Origin: Indiicoccus explosivorum
Lineage (GTDB): Bacteria > Bacillota > Bacilli > Bacillales_A > Planococcaceae
NCBI RefSeq assembly: GCF_002167005.1
Contig: NZ_NHTN01000015.1
Coordinates: forward strand, 1-64,000
Direction of reading: 5' to 3'
Length of the DNA: 64,000 bases
In this document: one piece after another, positions 43,621 through 52,376 of the stretch
How the letters are laid out: each line of letters opens with the position of its first letter
Position numbering within the stretch: position 1 is the first letter of the stretch
Made by a program: the position numbers and the translations under genes
Notes under the pieces: generated by a model
What the model saw: only the letters and a program-made list of their open reading frames with translations
Told to the model about the DNA's origin: nothing
Databases searched by the model: none

Positions 43621-45333
43621 ATGCTCAGAGAACTGGATATCCGGAATTTCGCAATCATACAGGAGCTGTCGGTCGGATTCTCTGAAGGACTGACCGTCCT
43701 GACCGGCGAGACTGGAGCGGGGAAATCGATCATCATCGATGCCGTCCAGCTGCTCGCAGGCGGACGCGGGAGCCAGGAATTCATCCGGCACGGTGCGAAA
43801 AAAGCGGAAATCGAAGGGCTTTTTTCGCTTGACGACAGCCGGCATCCCGTCTTCGGCAAACTGGAAGAGTTCGGTATCCCGTCCGAGGACGGCGATGTCC
43901 TCCTCCGCCGGGAAATCAACGACAAAGGAAAAACGGTATGCCGCGTTAACGGGAAATTGGTGACGATCGCCATCCTGCGGGAAGTCGGCGCTTCGCTCAT
44001 CGACATCCACGGCCAGCACGAGACGCAGGAACTGATGGATGAGAAAAAACACATCCGGCTATTGGATCAATTCGCCGGATCCCGCCTTGCAAAAGCGAAG
44101 GAAAGCTATGCAAAGACGTATGAGAATTACATGAAACTGAAGCGGGAATTCGCCTCCTATAATGAGAACGAGCAGCAGACGGCACAGCGGATCGATCTGC
44201 TGACATTCCAGCTGAATGAAATCAACGCCGCCCATCTGCAGCCGGGAGAAGAGGAGACCCTTCAGGCGGAACGGAAACGGCTCCAGAACTTTACCCGGAT
44301 CTATGAGGGGCTGGCGCAGGCATACGAAGCGATCCAAGGGGAGTCGAAGGGGCTGGACTGGATCGGCACAGCGATGACGGAGCTGGACCACGCGGCCGCT
44401 ATCGATGACGAGTATCAGGAAACGGCAGAATCGCTTTCCGGCGCTTTTTACCAGATCCAGGACATCGGTTCGGTCATCAAGCGGTCCGTCGACTCGATGG
44501 AATTCGATCCCGAGCGGCTGAATGAGATCGAGGACCGGCTTTCCGTCATTCAGTCGCTGAAACGGAAATACGGCAATTCCGTCAGTGAAATTCTGGCGTA
44601 TGCGAAAAAACAGGAAGATGAACTGGACCGGCTCATCAATAGGGACAAACGGCTGCAGCTGGATCAGGAAAAGCTGGATCAGCTCCGGGCGGATCTGCAA
44701 GTGGAAGCGGAAGAGCTGACCGTCCATCGGAAAAAGGCCGCAAAAAAGCTGGAATCCGCCATTATGGACCAACTGGCGGCACTTCACATGGGGAAAGCCG
44801 CCTTCCAGACGGAAATCGAAGAACTCGGGGAAGGGAAGTTCGACCGGAACGGCCGGGACGCGGTCTTCTTCCGGATTTCGACGAATGTCGGTGAACCGCT
44901 GAAGCCGCTGACGAAAGTCGCTTCAGGGGGCGAACTCTCACGGATGATGCTGGCGCTCAAAACCATTTTTTCGAAGCACCAGGGAATCACATCCATTATT
45001 TTCGATGAAGTGGACACAGGGGTCAGCGGGCGTGTGGCACAGGCGATCGCGGAAAAAATCGCTGCGATCTCCATGCATTCCCAGGTGTTGTGCATTTCCC
45101 ATTTGCCTCAGGTCGCCGCCATGGCGGACCAGCATTTATTCATCGAAAAACGAGTCGAACGGGAACGGACCGTTACGACGGTCGAAGAACTCGGCGGCAA
45201 GGAACGGACGAACGAAATGAGCCGGATGCTTTCGGGAGCGGAAGTGACGGATTTGACGCTGCAGCACGCGCAGGAACTGCTGACTTTGGCCGAAGAGCGG
45301 AAAGCCAGCATGCGCGGAGCCGGTACGGTCTGA
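43621..45333 (+). CDS. recN: DNA repair protein RecN
   Basis: A 570-aa SMC-like ATPase that acts early in double-strand break repair. Walker A is TGETGAGKSI, then a helical coiled-coil middle (about 150-360), an ABC-like signature (KVASGGELSRMMLALK) and Walker B with D-loop (SIIFDEVDTGVSGRVAQAI). The ATG at 43621 follows AAAGGTGAG. The open frame extends upstream into argR but MLRELDIRNFAIIQEL is the conserved start. spo0A follows after only 15 bp. Confidence 0.95.
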   Translation: MLRELDIRNFAIIQELSVGFSEGLTVLTGETGAGKSIIIDAVQLLAGGRGSQEFIRHGAKKAEIEGLFSLDDSRHPVFGKLEEFGIPSEDGDVLLRREINDKGKTVCRVNGKLVTIAILREVGASLIDIHGQHETQELMDEKKHIRLLDQFAGSRLAKAKESYAKTYENYMKLKREFASYNENEQQTAQRIDLLTFQLNEINAAHLQPGEEETLQAERKRLQNFTRIYEGLAQAYEAIQGESKGLDWIGTAMTELDHAAAIDDEYQETAESLSGAFYQIQDIGSVIKRSVDSMEFDPERLNEIEDRLSVIQSLKRKYGNSVSEILAYAKKQEDELDRLINRDKRLQLDQEKLDQLRADLQVEAEELTVHRKKAAKKLESAIMDQLAALHMGKAAFQTEIEELGEGKFDRNGRDAVFFRISTNVGEPLKPLTKVASGGELSRMMLALKTIFSKHQGITSIIFDEVDTGVSGRVAQAIAEKIAAISMHSQVLCISHLPQVAAMADQHLFIEKRVERERTVTTVEELGGKERTNEMSRMLSGAEVTDLTLQHAQELLTLAEERKASMRGAGTV

Positions 45334-45348
45334 ATTTGGAGGAATTGA

Positions 45349-46110
45349 ATGAGCACAATACGAATTGGAATCGCTGACGACAACCGGGAACTGGTATCGC
45401 TGATCGAAGAGCACTTGGACAGCCAGCCGAACATGGAAGTCGGTTTCACGGCCCACAATGGAAAATCATGCATCAAGCAGCTCGAAGAGACAGAGGTGGA
45501 TGTGCTTCTGCTTGATGTCATCATGCCGTATCTTGACGGCATGGCCGTGCTCGACGCCATCCAGTCGTCGGAAACGCTGTCGGATTTACGGGTGATCATG
45601 CTGACGGCTTTCGGCCAGGAAAGTGTCATGAGCCAGGCGGCGGAGAACGGCGCTTCGTATTTCATGCTGAAACCGTTCGAGATGGAGCAGCTGAAAATCC
45701 AGATCGAGCAGGCGATGAAAGATCACCAGAAGGGCAGGCAGCCTGCTGTCTCGCCGGCGGAAAAATTGATTACCGAGCGGGTGAAGGACATCGGAGTTCC
45801 GCCGCACATTAAAGGATACGCTTATTTGAAAAAAGCGATCGAGCTGGGGCTGGAGGATCCGGCAAAACTGAATTCCGTTACAAAAGTGCTGTATCCTTCT
45901 GTCGCGGAAAGCTTCGGCACAACGCCGCCGCGGGTCGAGCGGGCAATCCGCCACGCGATTGAAGTGACATGGAACCGCGGGGATTCAGAGCGGCTTTCCC
46001 ACTTATTCGGGTACGACGCTGTCCATTTGAAAAATAAACCGACAAATTCGGAGTTCATTGCGATGGTCACTGACCAGATCGCGCAGGAATTCGGGAATCA
46101 GAAATACTGA
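45349..46110 (+). CDS. spo0A: Response regulator Spo0A
   Basis: A 253-aa phosphorelay response regulator. The receiver has D10, D11, the phosphorylation site D56 (LLLDVIMP) and K108. The C-terminal DNA-binding domain includes LYPSVAESFGTTPPRVERAIRHAIEVTW. All key residues are intact. It lies 15 bp after recN, whereas spore formers have spoIVB between them. Here it probably regulates stationary-phase functions rather than a complete sporulation program. Confidence 0.95.
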   Translation: MSTIRIGIADDNRELVSLIEEHLDSQPNMEVGFTAHNGKSCIKQLEETEVDVLLLDVIMPYLDGMAVLDAIQSSETLSDLRVIMLTAFGQESVMSQAAENGASYFMLKPFEMEQLKIQIEQAMKDHQKGRQPAVSPAEKLITERVKDIGVPPHIKGYAYLKKAIELGLEDPAKLNSVTKVLYPSVAESFGTTPPRVERAIRHAIEVTWNRGDSERLSHLFGYDAVHLKNKPTNSEFIAMVTDQIAQEFGNQKY

Positions 46111-46112
46111 AA

Positions 46113-46142
46113 AAGCGGCCGGAAAGTTCCCCGGCCCTTTTT
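46113..46142 (+). terminator. Terminator of spo0A
   Basis: GGCCGG / CCGGCC closes an 8-nt loop and is followed by CTTTTT. Confidence 0.8.
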
Positions 46143-46255
46143 CGGGAAAAATTCTAGAAGTAAAAAATTACTTAAGGCAAATAAAAAACAAAAAACTGGA
46201 ACAACAAACAAGCGGAAGTGCGGTATAATTATTCCAGATATAGGGAGGTGAAAGA

Positions 46256-46618
46256 TTGCTGGATCCAGGAGGAGACCTTTTATTCAGGATAGTGCCGATT
46301 TTCATCGGCTTCGTTTTTCTCATCGTCGCGGGGATCATCATCTTTACGGCGGTCAAAGGGATTTCGGTTTGGGCCCGTAATAATTCCCAGCCCCGAAGGG
46401 AAGAGGAAGCGCGTGCCATTTCGAAGCGGACGGATATACGCGGCGGCGGAGAAACCCGTGCCAGAAGCCTGTACTTCATCACGTTCGAGTTTCCTAACGG
46501 TGACAGGACGGAGTTCCGGGTGGATGGAAGGACGATGGGGCAGATCACGGAAGGGGATGTCGGCAAACTGCATTTTCAGGGAACGCGCTTTTTGCAGTTC
46601 GACCGGAACAGGACATAA
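46256..46618 (+). CDS. DUF2500 family membrane protein
   Basis: A 120-aa protein with one membrane segment (VPIFIGFVFLIVAGIIIFTAV) and a soluble part with RARSLYFITFEFPNGDRTEFRVDG and GDVGKLHFQGTRFLQFDR, as in DUF2500. The start is a TTG with GGGAGGTG upstream, and a TATAAT is at 46224-46229. Function unknown. Confidence 0.8.
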   Translation: MLDPGGDLLFRIVPIFIGFVFLIVAGIIIFTAVKGISVWARNNSQPRREEEARAISKRTDIRGGGETRARSLYFITFEFPNGDRTEFRVDGRTMGQITEGDVGKLHFQGTRFLQFDRNRT

Positions 46619-46654
46619 TCCCAGTACATATGGAAAATCATCGGAAACGAAAAA

Positions 46655-46681
46655 AGAACCTGCACATTTGCTGCAGGTTCT
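46655..46681. terminator. Bidirectional terminator between the DUF2500 gene and yqzF
   Basis: AGAACCTGCA / TGCAGGTTCT with a 7-nt loop has AAAAA on the left and TTTC on the right. It serves convergent genes. Confidence 0.8.
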
Positions 46682-46682
46682 T

Positions 46683-46916
46683 TCATTTATTGAACCGCTG
46701 CTGGACTTTTCCGCGCTTGCGGTCACGGTGAAGCAGAAATCCCGCAAAGAACCAGATGCCGGCGGCGAGCAAAACGAAGCCGGCGGCGAACTGCATCCAA
46801 AGCTCGGGAAAAGGGGCGATGAGTCTGCTGAAAAGGGTATCGCGCATGAATTTGATGCCGGCGATCGCCATAATCCCGGGCACCAGCAGTACGAGAAACG
46901 CTATGAATCGTGCCAT
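46683..46916 (-). CDS. yqzF: DUF2627 family small membrane protein YqzF
   Basis: A 77-aa protein with two membrane segments (FIAFLVLLVPGIMAIAGI and QFAAGFVLLAAGIWFFAGFLL) and a basic tail (HRDRKRGKVQQRF). It is close to B. subtilis YqzF (DUF2627), which also lies next to bkdR. The ATG at 46916 has AAGGAGGAG upstream; a longer in-frame start at 46970 is unsupported. Function unknown. Confidence 0.87.
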   Translation of the reverse strand: MARFIAFLVLLVPGIMAIAGIKFMRDTLFSRLIAPFPELWMQFAAGFVLLAAGIWFFAGFLLHRDRKRGKVQQRFNK

Positions 46917-47039
46917 GCTTCTCCTCCTTACTGACCTTATTGTTCCTCTTCCGTGAAAGTTGTCAAGCAACTGCCTCCTGCGCTATGCTGAAGAAGGATT
47001 GCATGGAATTGCACACGATAACGAAAGGTTTGAAGCGAA

Positions 47040-49091
47040 TTGCAAAGCGTCATCATAGTAGGCGGCGGGACAGGCGGAATGGCCATTCTCGATCTTCTCC
47101 TGGATTCGGATTACTTGGAAGTGCGGGGCGTCGCCGACATCGATCCGGATGCTCCGGCTTTAAGGAAAGCGGCGGAACTGGGAATTCCGGTTGCCGGCGA
47201 TGCAAAAGAATTCGAAAACGCAAGGCCTGATATCGTTTTTAATGTCACAGGGAGTGAAGATGTGCAGCGGAGCCTGCTGGCTTCATTTCCGAACGGTACG
47301 GTCATCATCCCGGGGAGTGTCGCGACGATCCTGTTCCGGCTGCTCGAAGAAAAAGAGCATTTCATTTCAAGGCTCAGCGAAGAAGCGCATAAGACGAACA
47401 CGATTTTCAATTCAGTCGAAGAAGGCATGATCGGGATCGACCGGAAAAGGAGAATCACGTTCATCAACAAAAGTGCCGCCCGCATGATCGGTGTGCCGGC
47501 GGAAAAAGCGCACGGAAAGCCGATATACGAAGTGATTCCGGAGAGCGGACTGCCCCGGATCATGGAATCGGGCCGGACCGAGTTCAACCGGAAGCTTCAG
47601 CTCGGGACAGGCATCAGCATCATTTCTTCCCGCATCCCCATGATCGATGAGCAGGGGAAGATCTTCGGTGCTTTGGCGGTCTTTAAAGACATCACCGAAG
47701 TGGTGAGCCTGGCTGAGGAAATCACCAACATGAAAGAGATCCAGACGATGCTTGAGGCGATTATCCATTCCAGTGATGATGCCATCTCTGTCGTCGATGA
47801 AAACGGAAACGGCCTGATGATCAACCCGGCCTACACCCGCATTACCGGACTGTCGAAAGAAGATGTCATCGGAAAACCGGCGACCGCGGATATATCGGAA
47901 GGCGAAAGCATCCATATGAAAGCGCTGCAGCAGCGGAAACCGTTCAGAGGCGTGAATCTGAAGGTGGGGCCAGCCGAGCGGGAAGTGATTGTCAATGTCG
48001 CCCCGATCATCGTGGGAGTGAAGCTGAAGGGAAGCGTTGGCGTCATCCATGACATGACTGAAATCCGCTCGCTCATGAAAGAGCTGGACCGCGCCCGCAG
48101 CATTATCCGGACGCTGGAAACGAAATATACTTTCAGCGATATCATCGGCCAGTCGGCGGAAATCCAGTTGTCCGTGCAGCAGGCGAAACTTGCCGCTGAA
48201 ACGGAAGCCATCGTCCTGCTGCGGGGAGAATCGGGCACCGGAAAAGAACTTTTCGCCCATGCGATCCATTCAGCGAGCGGCCGGAAGTACAACAAATTCA
48301 TCCGCGTCAATTGCGCGGCGCTCACAGAAGAGCTGCTGGAAATGGAACTGTTCGGTTTTGAGGAAGGGGCGTTCGATCACATCCGGAGCGGCAGCCGGAA
48401 AGGGCTGTTCGAGGAAGCGGACAATGGCAGCATTTTCCTGGATGAAATCGGGGAGCTGTCTCTAGCCGCCCAGGCGAAACTGCTGCGGGTGCTGGAAGAG
48501 CACGAAGTCCTCCGGATCGGCGGCACGCAACCGATTCCGGTCAATGTCCGGGTGATCGCCGCGACGAACATCAACATGGAGAAAGCGCTCCTTGACGGGG
48601 CGTTCCGGGAAGATCTGTATTACCGGCTGAATCGGATGCCGATCCATCTTCCGCCATTGAAAAAGCGGAAACAGGACATCCCCCAAATCGCGGAGCGGCT
48701 GCTTGTCAAGCTGAACCAGGAATACGGACGGAATATCCAAGTGATCACAGACAAGGCGCTGCAGCTCCTCAAAGTCTATGAGTGGCCGGGGAACGTCCGG
48801 GAACTCGAGAACATCCTCAGCCGGGCCATGATTTTCATGCAGGCGCAGGACACGGTGATGACCGATCGCCATATGCCGATGAATATGATCAAAAGTACAG
48901 AAGACCAGCCCGGAGCGGCGATCCGCTTCGGGACAGCGCTCCCACTCCAGGAACAGATGGATACGGTGGAGCAGCGGATTCTGGAACAGACCATGGCGGA
49001 ATGCGAAGGGAATAAAACAAAAGCGGCAAAACAGCTTCAAATCTCCTTGCGGTCGCTTTACTATAAACTGGAGAAATTCGGATTGTCGTGA
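47040..49091 (+). CDS. bkdR: BkdR-type enhancer-binding transcriptional regulator with altered GAFTGA loop
   Basis: A 683-aa activator upstream of the branched-chain degradation operon. A Rossmann-like N-terminus (SVIIVGGGTGGMAILDLLL) and two PAS domains (about 120-230 and 240-340) precede the AAA+ domain. That domain has Walker A GESGTGKE, Walker B GSIFLDEIGEL and the arginine-finger region FREDLYYRLNRMPI. A Fis-type helix-turn-helix ends the protein (NKTKAAKQLQISLRSLYYKL). The loop that contacts sigma-54, normally GAFTGA, reads GAFDHI. Sigma-54 activation is therefore doubtful. The start is a TTG with a GAAAGG ribosome site. Confidence 0.9.
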   Translation: MQSVIIVGGGTGGMAILDLLLDSDYLEVRGVADIDPDAPALRKAAELGIPVAGDAKEFENARPDIVFNVTGSEDVQRSLLASFPNGTVIIPGSVATILFRLLEEKEHFISRLSEEAHKTNTIFNSVEEGMIGIDRKRRITFINKSAARMIGVPAEKAHGKPIYEVIPESGLPRIMESGRTEFNRKLQLGTGISIISSRIPMIDEQGKIFGALAVFKDITEVVSLAEEITNMKEIQTMLEAIIHSSDDAISVVDENGNGLMINPAYTRITGLSKEDVIGKPATADISEGESIHMKALQQRKPFRGVNLKVGPAEREVIVNVAPIIVGVKLKGSVGVIHDMTEIRSLMKELDRARSIIRTLETKYTFSDIIGQSAEIQLSVQQAKLAAETEAIVLLRGESGTGKELFAHAIHSASGRKYNKFIRVNCAALTEELLEMELFGFEEGAFDHIRSGSRKGLFEEADNGSIFLDEIGELSLAAQAKLLRVLEEHEVLRIGGTQPIPVNVRVIAATNINMEKALLDGAFREDLYYRLNRMPIHLPPLKKRKQDIPQIAERLLVKLNQEYGRNIQVITDKALQLLKVYEWPGNVRELENILSRAMIFMQAQDTVMTDRHMPMNMIKSTEDQPGAAIRFGTALPLQEQMDTVEQRILEQTMAECEGNKTKAAKQLQISLRSLYYKLEKFGLS

Positions 49092-49095
49092 TTCT

Positions 49096-49131
49096 GTGCA
49101 AATAACTGCACGTTTTTGCAGTTATTTGCAC
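49096..49131. promoter_or_regulatory. Perfect 15-bp inverted repeat between bkdR and ptb
   Basis: GTGCAAATAACTGCA and its exact inverse are separated by CGTTTT. It lies 5 bp after the bkdR stop and 95 bp before ptb. No T run follows, so it is more likely an operator or activator site for the bkd operon than a terminator. Confidence 0.6.
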
Positions 49132-49225
49132 GGTCAGTTTCCCTGTACAGGCAAAATAAAGCGCTTTCATTCTTTATTCATACGGTCATTGTCTGATTAA
49201 ATTAGAAGTGAAGAAGGGAGTTGCG

Positions 49226-50131
49226 ATGATGAGATTGGATGATTTGCTCGTTCCGGACCCGGAACAACGGAAGCCGGTGACTGCTGTAGCGGCGGCCGCG
49301 GACCGTGAAGTTCTGCAGGCGGTCAGCATGGCGGCCGAAAAGGGCTTGTCCTCTTTCCTGCTGGCGGACGATGAACAGGAGCTGAGACGGCTTCTGGAGG
49401 AATTTCCAGAACTGAAGGACAGCGCCGATGTCCGGGTTCTGCCTGCCGGCAGTCTGCAGGAAGCGGCTGTCAAAGCAGTGAAGGCTGTCCATAGCGGTGA
49501 GGCGACCGTTTTGATGAAGGGGCGTGTCCCGACCGCTGTATTGATGAAAGCCGTGCTGAATCCGGAATACGGTCTCCGCTCGGAAGGCGTGCTTTCGCAT
49601 GTGGCCGCTTTTGAGACAGCGGGCTTCGACCGGCTCCTTTTCGTGACGGATGCCGGGATGAACATCGAACCGGACCTGGCTGACAAAGCCAAGATCATCC
49701 GGAATGCGGTCCAAGTGGCAAAAGCGGCAGGCGTCAGCCTGCCGGTCGTAGCACCGCTTGCCGCCGTTGAAGTGGTGAACCCGAAGATGAAGCCGACACT
49801 CGATGCTGCGGCTCTCGTGGCCATGAACGCGAGAGGGCAGATCAAAGACTGCATCGTAGACGGGCCGCTTGCACTGGACAACGCCATATCCCCGGAGGCG
49901 GCGGCTCACAAAGGGCTCACCGGGGAGACGGCAGGCAGAGCGGATATATTGCTCGTGCCTGATATCGAAGCGGGCAATATCCTTTATAAATCACTCGTGT
50001 ATTTCGCCGGAGCGAAAGTGGGTGCCGTCATCGCCGGTGCAAAAGCACCGATCGTGCTGACATCCCGCTCCGACAGCTCTCAAAGTAAATTGTATTCACT
50101 CGGACTGGCACTCCACACCGCCAGGCATTGA
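49226..50131 (+). CDS. ptb: Phosphate butyryltransferase
   Basis: A 301-aa acyltransferase that converts branched acyl-CoA and phosphate to acyl phosphate. It matches the Ptb family at [54 protein letters not shown] and [19 protein letters not shown]. The ATG at 49226 follows AAGGGAG; the next ATG at 49229 is nearly as good. First gene of the bkd operon. Confidence 0.94.
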   Translation: MMRLDDLLVPDPEQRKPVTAVAAAADREVLQAVSMAAEKGLSSFLLADDEQELRRLLEEFPELKDSADVRVLPAGSLQEAAVKAVKAVHSGEATVLMKGRVPTAVLMKAVLNPEYGLRSEGVLSHVAAFETAGFDRLLFVTDAGMNIEPDLADKAKIIRNAVQVAKAAGVSLPVVAPLAAVEVVNPKMKPTLDAAALVAMNARGQIKDCIVDGPLALDNAISPEAAAHKGLTGETAGRADILLVPDIEAGNILYKSLVYFAGAKVGAVIAGAKAPIVLTSRSDSSQSKLYSLGLALHTARH

Positions 50132-50151
50132 CAATCAAGGAGGAAAAGAAC

Positions 50152-51246
50152 ATGGAAATTTTCAAAAGAATGGAAAGCCAAGACTATGAACAGCTCGTCT
50201 TCTGCCAGGATAAGACATCCGGCCTGAAAGCGATCATCTGCATCCATGATACGACACTCGGACCCGCTCTCGGCGGCACCCGCATGTGGAACTATAAATC
50301 CGAAGAAGAAGCGATCGAAGATGCCATCCGGCTCGGGCGAGGAATGACGTACAAAAACGCGGCGGCCGGCCTCAACCTCGGTGGCGGAAAGACGGTCATC
50401 ATCGGCGATCCGCTCAAGGACAAGAACGAAGAGATGTTCCGGGCATTCGGACGGTTCATCCAAGGACTGAATGGCCGCTACATAACGGCAGAAGATGTCG
50501 GGACGACTGTGGCCGATATGGACCTGATCCACGAAGAGACGGATTTTGTCACAGGCGTATCCGAAGCATTCGGTTCGTCCGGCAACCCGTCCCCTGTCAC
50601 AGCGTACGGCTGCTTCCTCGGCATCAAAGCTGCAGCGAAAGAAGCCTTCGGCGATGATTCCCTCGAAGGGAAAACCGTCACGGTGCAGGGCGTCGGAAAC
50701 GTCGCATTCACGCTTTGCCGCCACCTGCATGAAGACGGGGCGAAACTGATCGTTACGGACATCAATAAAGAAGCCGTCCAGCGTGCAGTGGAAGAATTCG
50801 GCGCGACTGCAGTGGAGCCGGATGAAATCTATTCACAGGAAGCGGATATTTTCGCGCCGTGTGCCCTCGGAGCCATCATCAACGACGAAACGATCCCGCA
50901 GCTGAAAGTGAAAGTCGTCGCGGGTTCTGCCAATAACCAGCTTAAAGAAGAGCGGCACGGCGATATGCTCGAAGAACGAGGTATAGTCTATGCTCCTGAT
51001 TTCGTCATCAATGCCGGCGGCGTGATCAATGTCGCAGATGAACTGTACGGCTATAACCAGGAACGGGCGATGAAACGGGTCGAGACGATTTACGACAGCA
51101 TCACACGGATTTTCGCGATTTCCAAACGGGACGGCATTCCGAGCTATCAGGCGGCGGACCGCCTGGCGGAAGAACGCATCGAGCGCATCCGCCGGTCGAG
51201 AAGCCAGTTCCTTCGGAACGAACACAACATTCTTAGCCGCCGCTAA
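50152..51246 (+). CDS. bcd: Leucine / branched-chain amino acid dehydrogenase
   Basis: A 364-aa NAD-dependent oxidative deaminase of leucine, valine and isoleucine. Motifs are [32 protein letters not shown] (catalytic lysine), the nucleotide fold [14 protein letters not shown], and SANNQL. The ATG at 50152 follows AAGGAGG. It supplies the branched 2-oxo acids for the dehydrogenase complex encoded downstream. Confidence 0.95.
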   Translation: MEIFKRMESQDYEQLVFCQDKTSGLKAIICIHDTTLGPALGGTRMWNYKSEEEAIEDAIRLGRGMTYKNAAAGLNLGGGKTVIIGDPLKDKNEEMFRAFGRFIQGLNGRYITAEDVGTTVADMDLIHEETDFVTGVSEAFGSSGNPSPVTAYGCFLGIKAAAKEAFGDDSLEGKTVTVQGVGNVAFTLCRHLHEDGAKLIVTDINKEAVQRAVEEFGATAVEPDEIYSQEADIFAPCALGAIINDETIPQLKVKVVAGSANNQLKEERHGDMLEERGIVYAPDFVINAGGVINVADELYGYNQERAMKRVETIYDSITRIFAISKRDGIPSYQAADRLAEERIERIRRSRSQFLRNEHNILSRR

Positions 51247-51269
51247 GGGGCCGGAAGGAGAAATCGGAG

Positions 51270-52355
51270 ATGCAGGAAACCGTATACCGGGTTCTCGTCA
51301 TCAATCCCGGATCGACATCGACGAAGATCGGGGTGTTTGAAAATGAATCGATGATCATGGAACAGACCATCCGACATTCTTCAGAAGAGATCGGCCGGTT
51401 CCCTGCCATCATCGATCAGTACGAGTACCGGAAACAAATGATTCTTGAAGCGCTGGATGAAGAAGGTTTCAACATTTCAAAGCTCTCTGCGGTCTGTGGC
51501 CGCGGCGGGCTGCTCCGTCCGATAGAAGGCGGCACGTATGCCGTGAATGACGCCATGCTCGCGGATCTGCGCATCGGCTATTCCGGCCAGCACGCCTCGA
51601 ATCTGGGCGGCATCATCGCTTTCGAGATTGCAGAAGCGCTCAATATCCCTTCTTATATCGTGGATCCTGTCGTCGTCGACGAACTGTCTCCGATTGCGAG
51701 GGTATCCGGATTTCCGCTCATCGAACGGAAATCCATTTTCCACGCGCTGAACCAGAAGGCGGTAGCCCGCCGGTATGCCGCTTCCCGCGGACGGCGGTAT
51801 CAGGACCTCAACCTGATCGTCACCCATATGGGCGGCGGGATCACGGTCGGTGTCCATAAAGAGGGCCGGGTGGTCGATGTGAATAACGGACTCCATGGCG
51901 ATGGCCCGTTCAGTCCTGAACGGGCAGGGACCGTGCCGGCGGGCGACCTCGTCGAGCTCTGCTTTTCGGGTCAGTATTACCGGCAGGAAGTGATGCGCAT
52001 GCTCGTCGGCAAAGGCGGCCTGGTCGGCTACCTGGGCACGAACGATGCGGTGGCTGTGGAAAAGCGGATTGCAAAAGGCGATAAAGAAGCGGAATTGCTG
52101 TATGAGGCGATGGCTTACCAGGTGGCAAAAGAAATCGGTTCGGCAGCTGCGGTGCTTGCGGGAAAAACCGATGCCATTCTGCTCACCGGCGGCCTTGCTT
52201 ATGGCAAAGGATTTACGGAAGCGATCAGCCGGCAGATCAGCTGGATCGCGGATGTGGTGGTCCTGCCGGGAGAAAACGAACTTCAGGCACTCGCCGAAGG
52301 GGCGATCCGCGTTTTGAACGGAGAAGAAAAAGCGAAAGCATATCCAGGCACTTGA
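51270..52355 (+). CDS. buk: Butyrate kinase
   Basis: A 361-aa acetokinase-family enzyme that transfers phosphate from branched acyl phosphate to ADP. It works with Ptb to yield ATP. Motifs are [59 protein letters not shown] and LTGGLAYG. It lies between bcd and lpdV as in B. subtilis. Confidence 0.95.
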   Translation: MQETVYRVLVINPGSTSTKIGVFENESMIMEQTIRHSSEEIGRFPAIIDQYEYRKQMILEALDEEGFNISKLSAVCGRGGLLRPIEGGTYAVNDAMLADLRIGYSGQHASNLGGIIAFEIAEALNIPSYIVDPVVVDELSPIARVSGFPLIERKSIFHALNQKAVARRYAASRGRRYQDLNLIVTHMGGGITVGVHKEGRVVDVNNGLHGDGPFSPERAGTVPAGDLVELCFSGQYYRQEVMRMLVGKGGLVGYLGTNDAVAVEKRIAKGDKEAELLYEAMAYQVAKEIGSAAAVLAGKTDAILLTGGLAYGKGFTEAISRQISWIADVVVLPGENELQALAEGAIRVLNGEEKAKAYPGT

Positions 52356-52376
52356 TGAAAAAGGAGGACGAAACAG

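Noticed and set aside
49096-49190. Sigma-54 promoter upstream of ptb
   Set aside because: Candidates such as CTGCAC-N4-TTGCA and GGC-N8-GC have wrong spacing (9 rather than 10 bp between the GG and GC elements).
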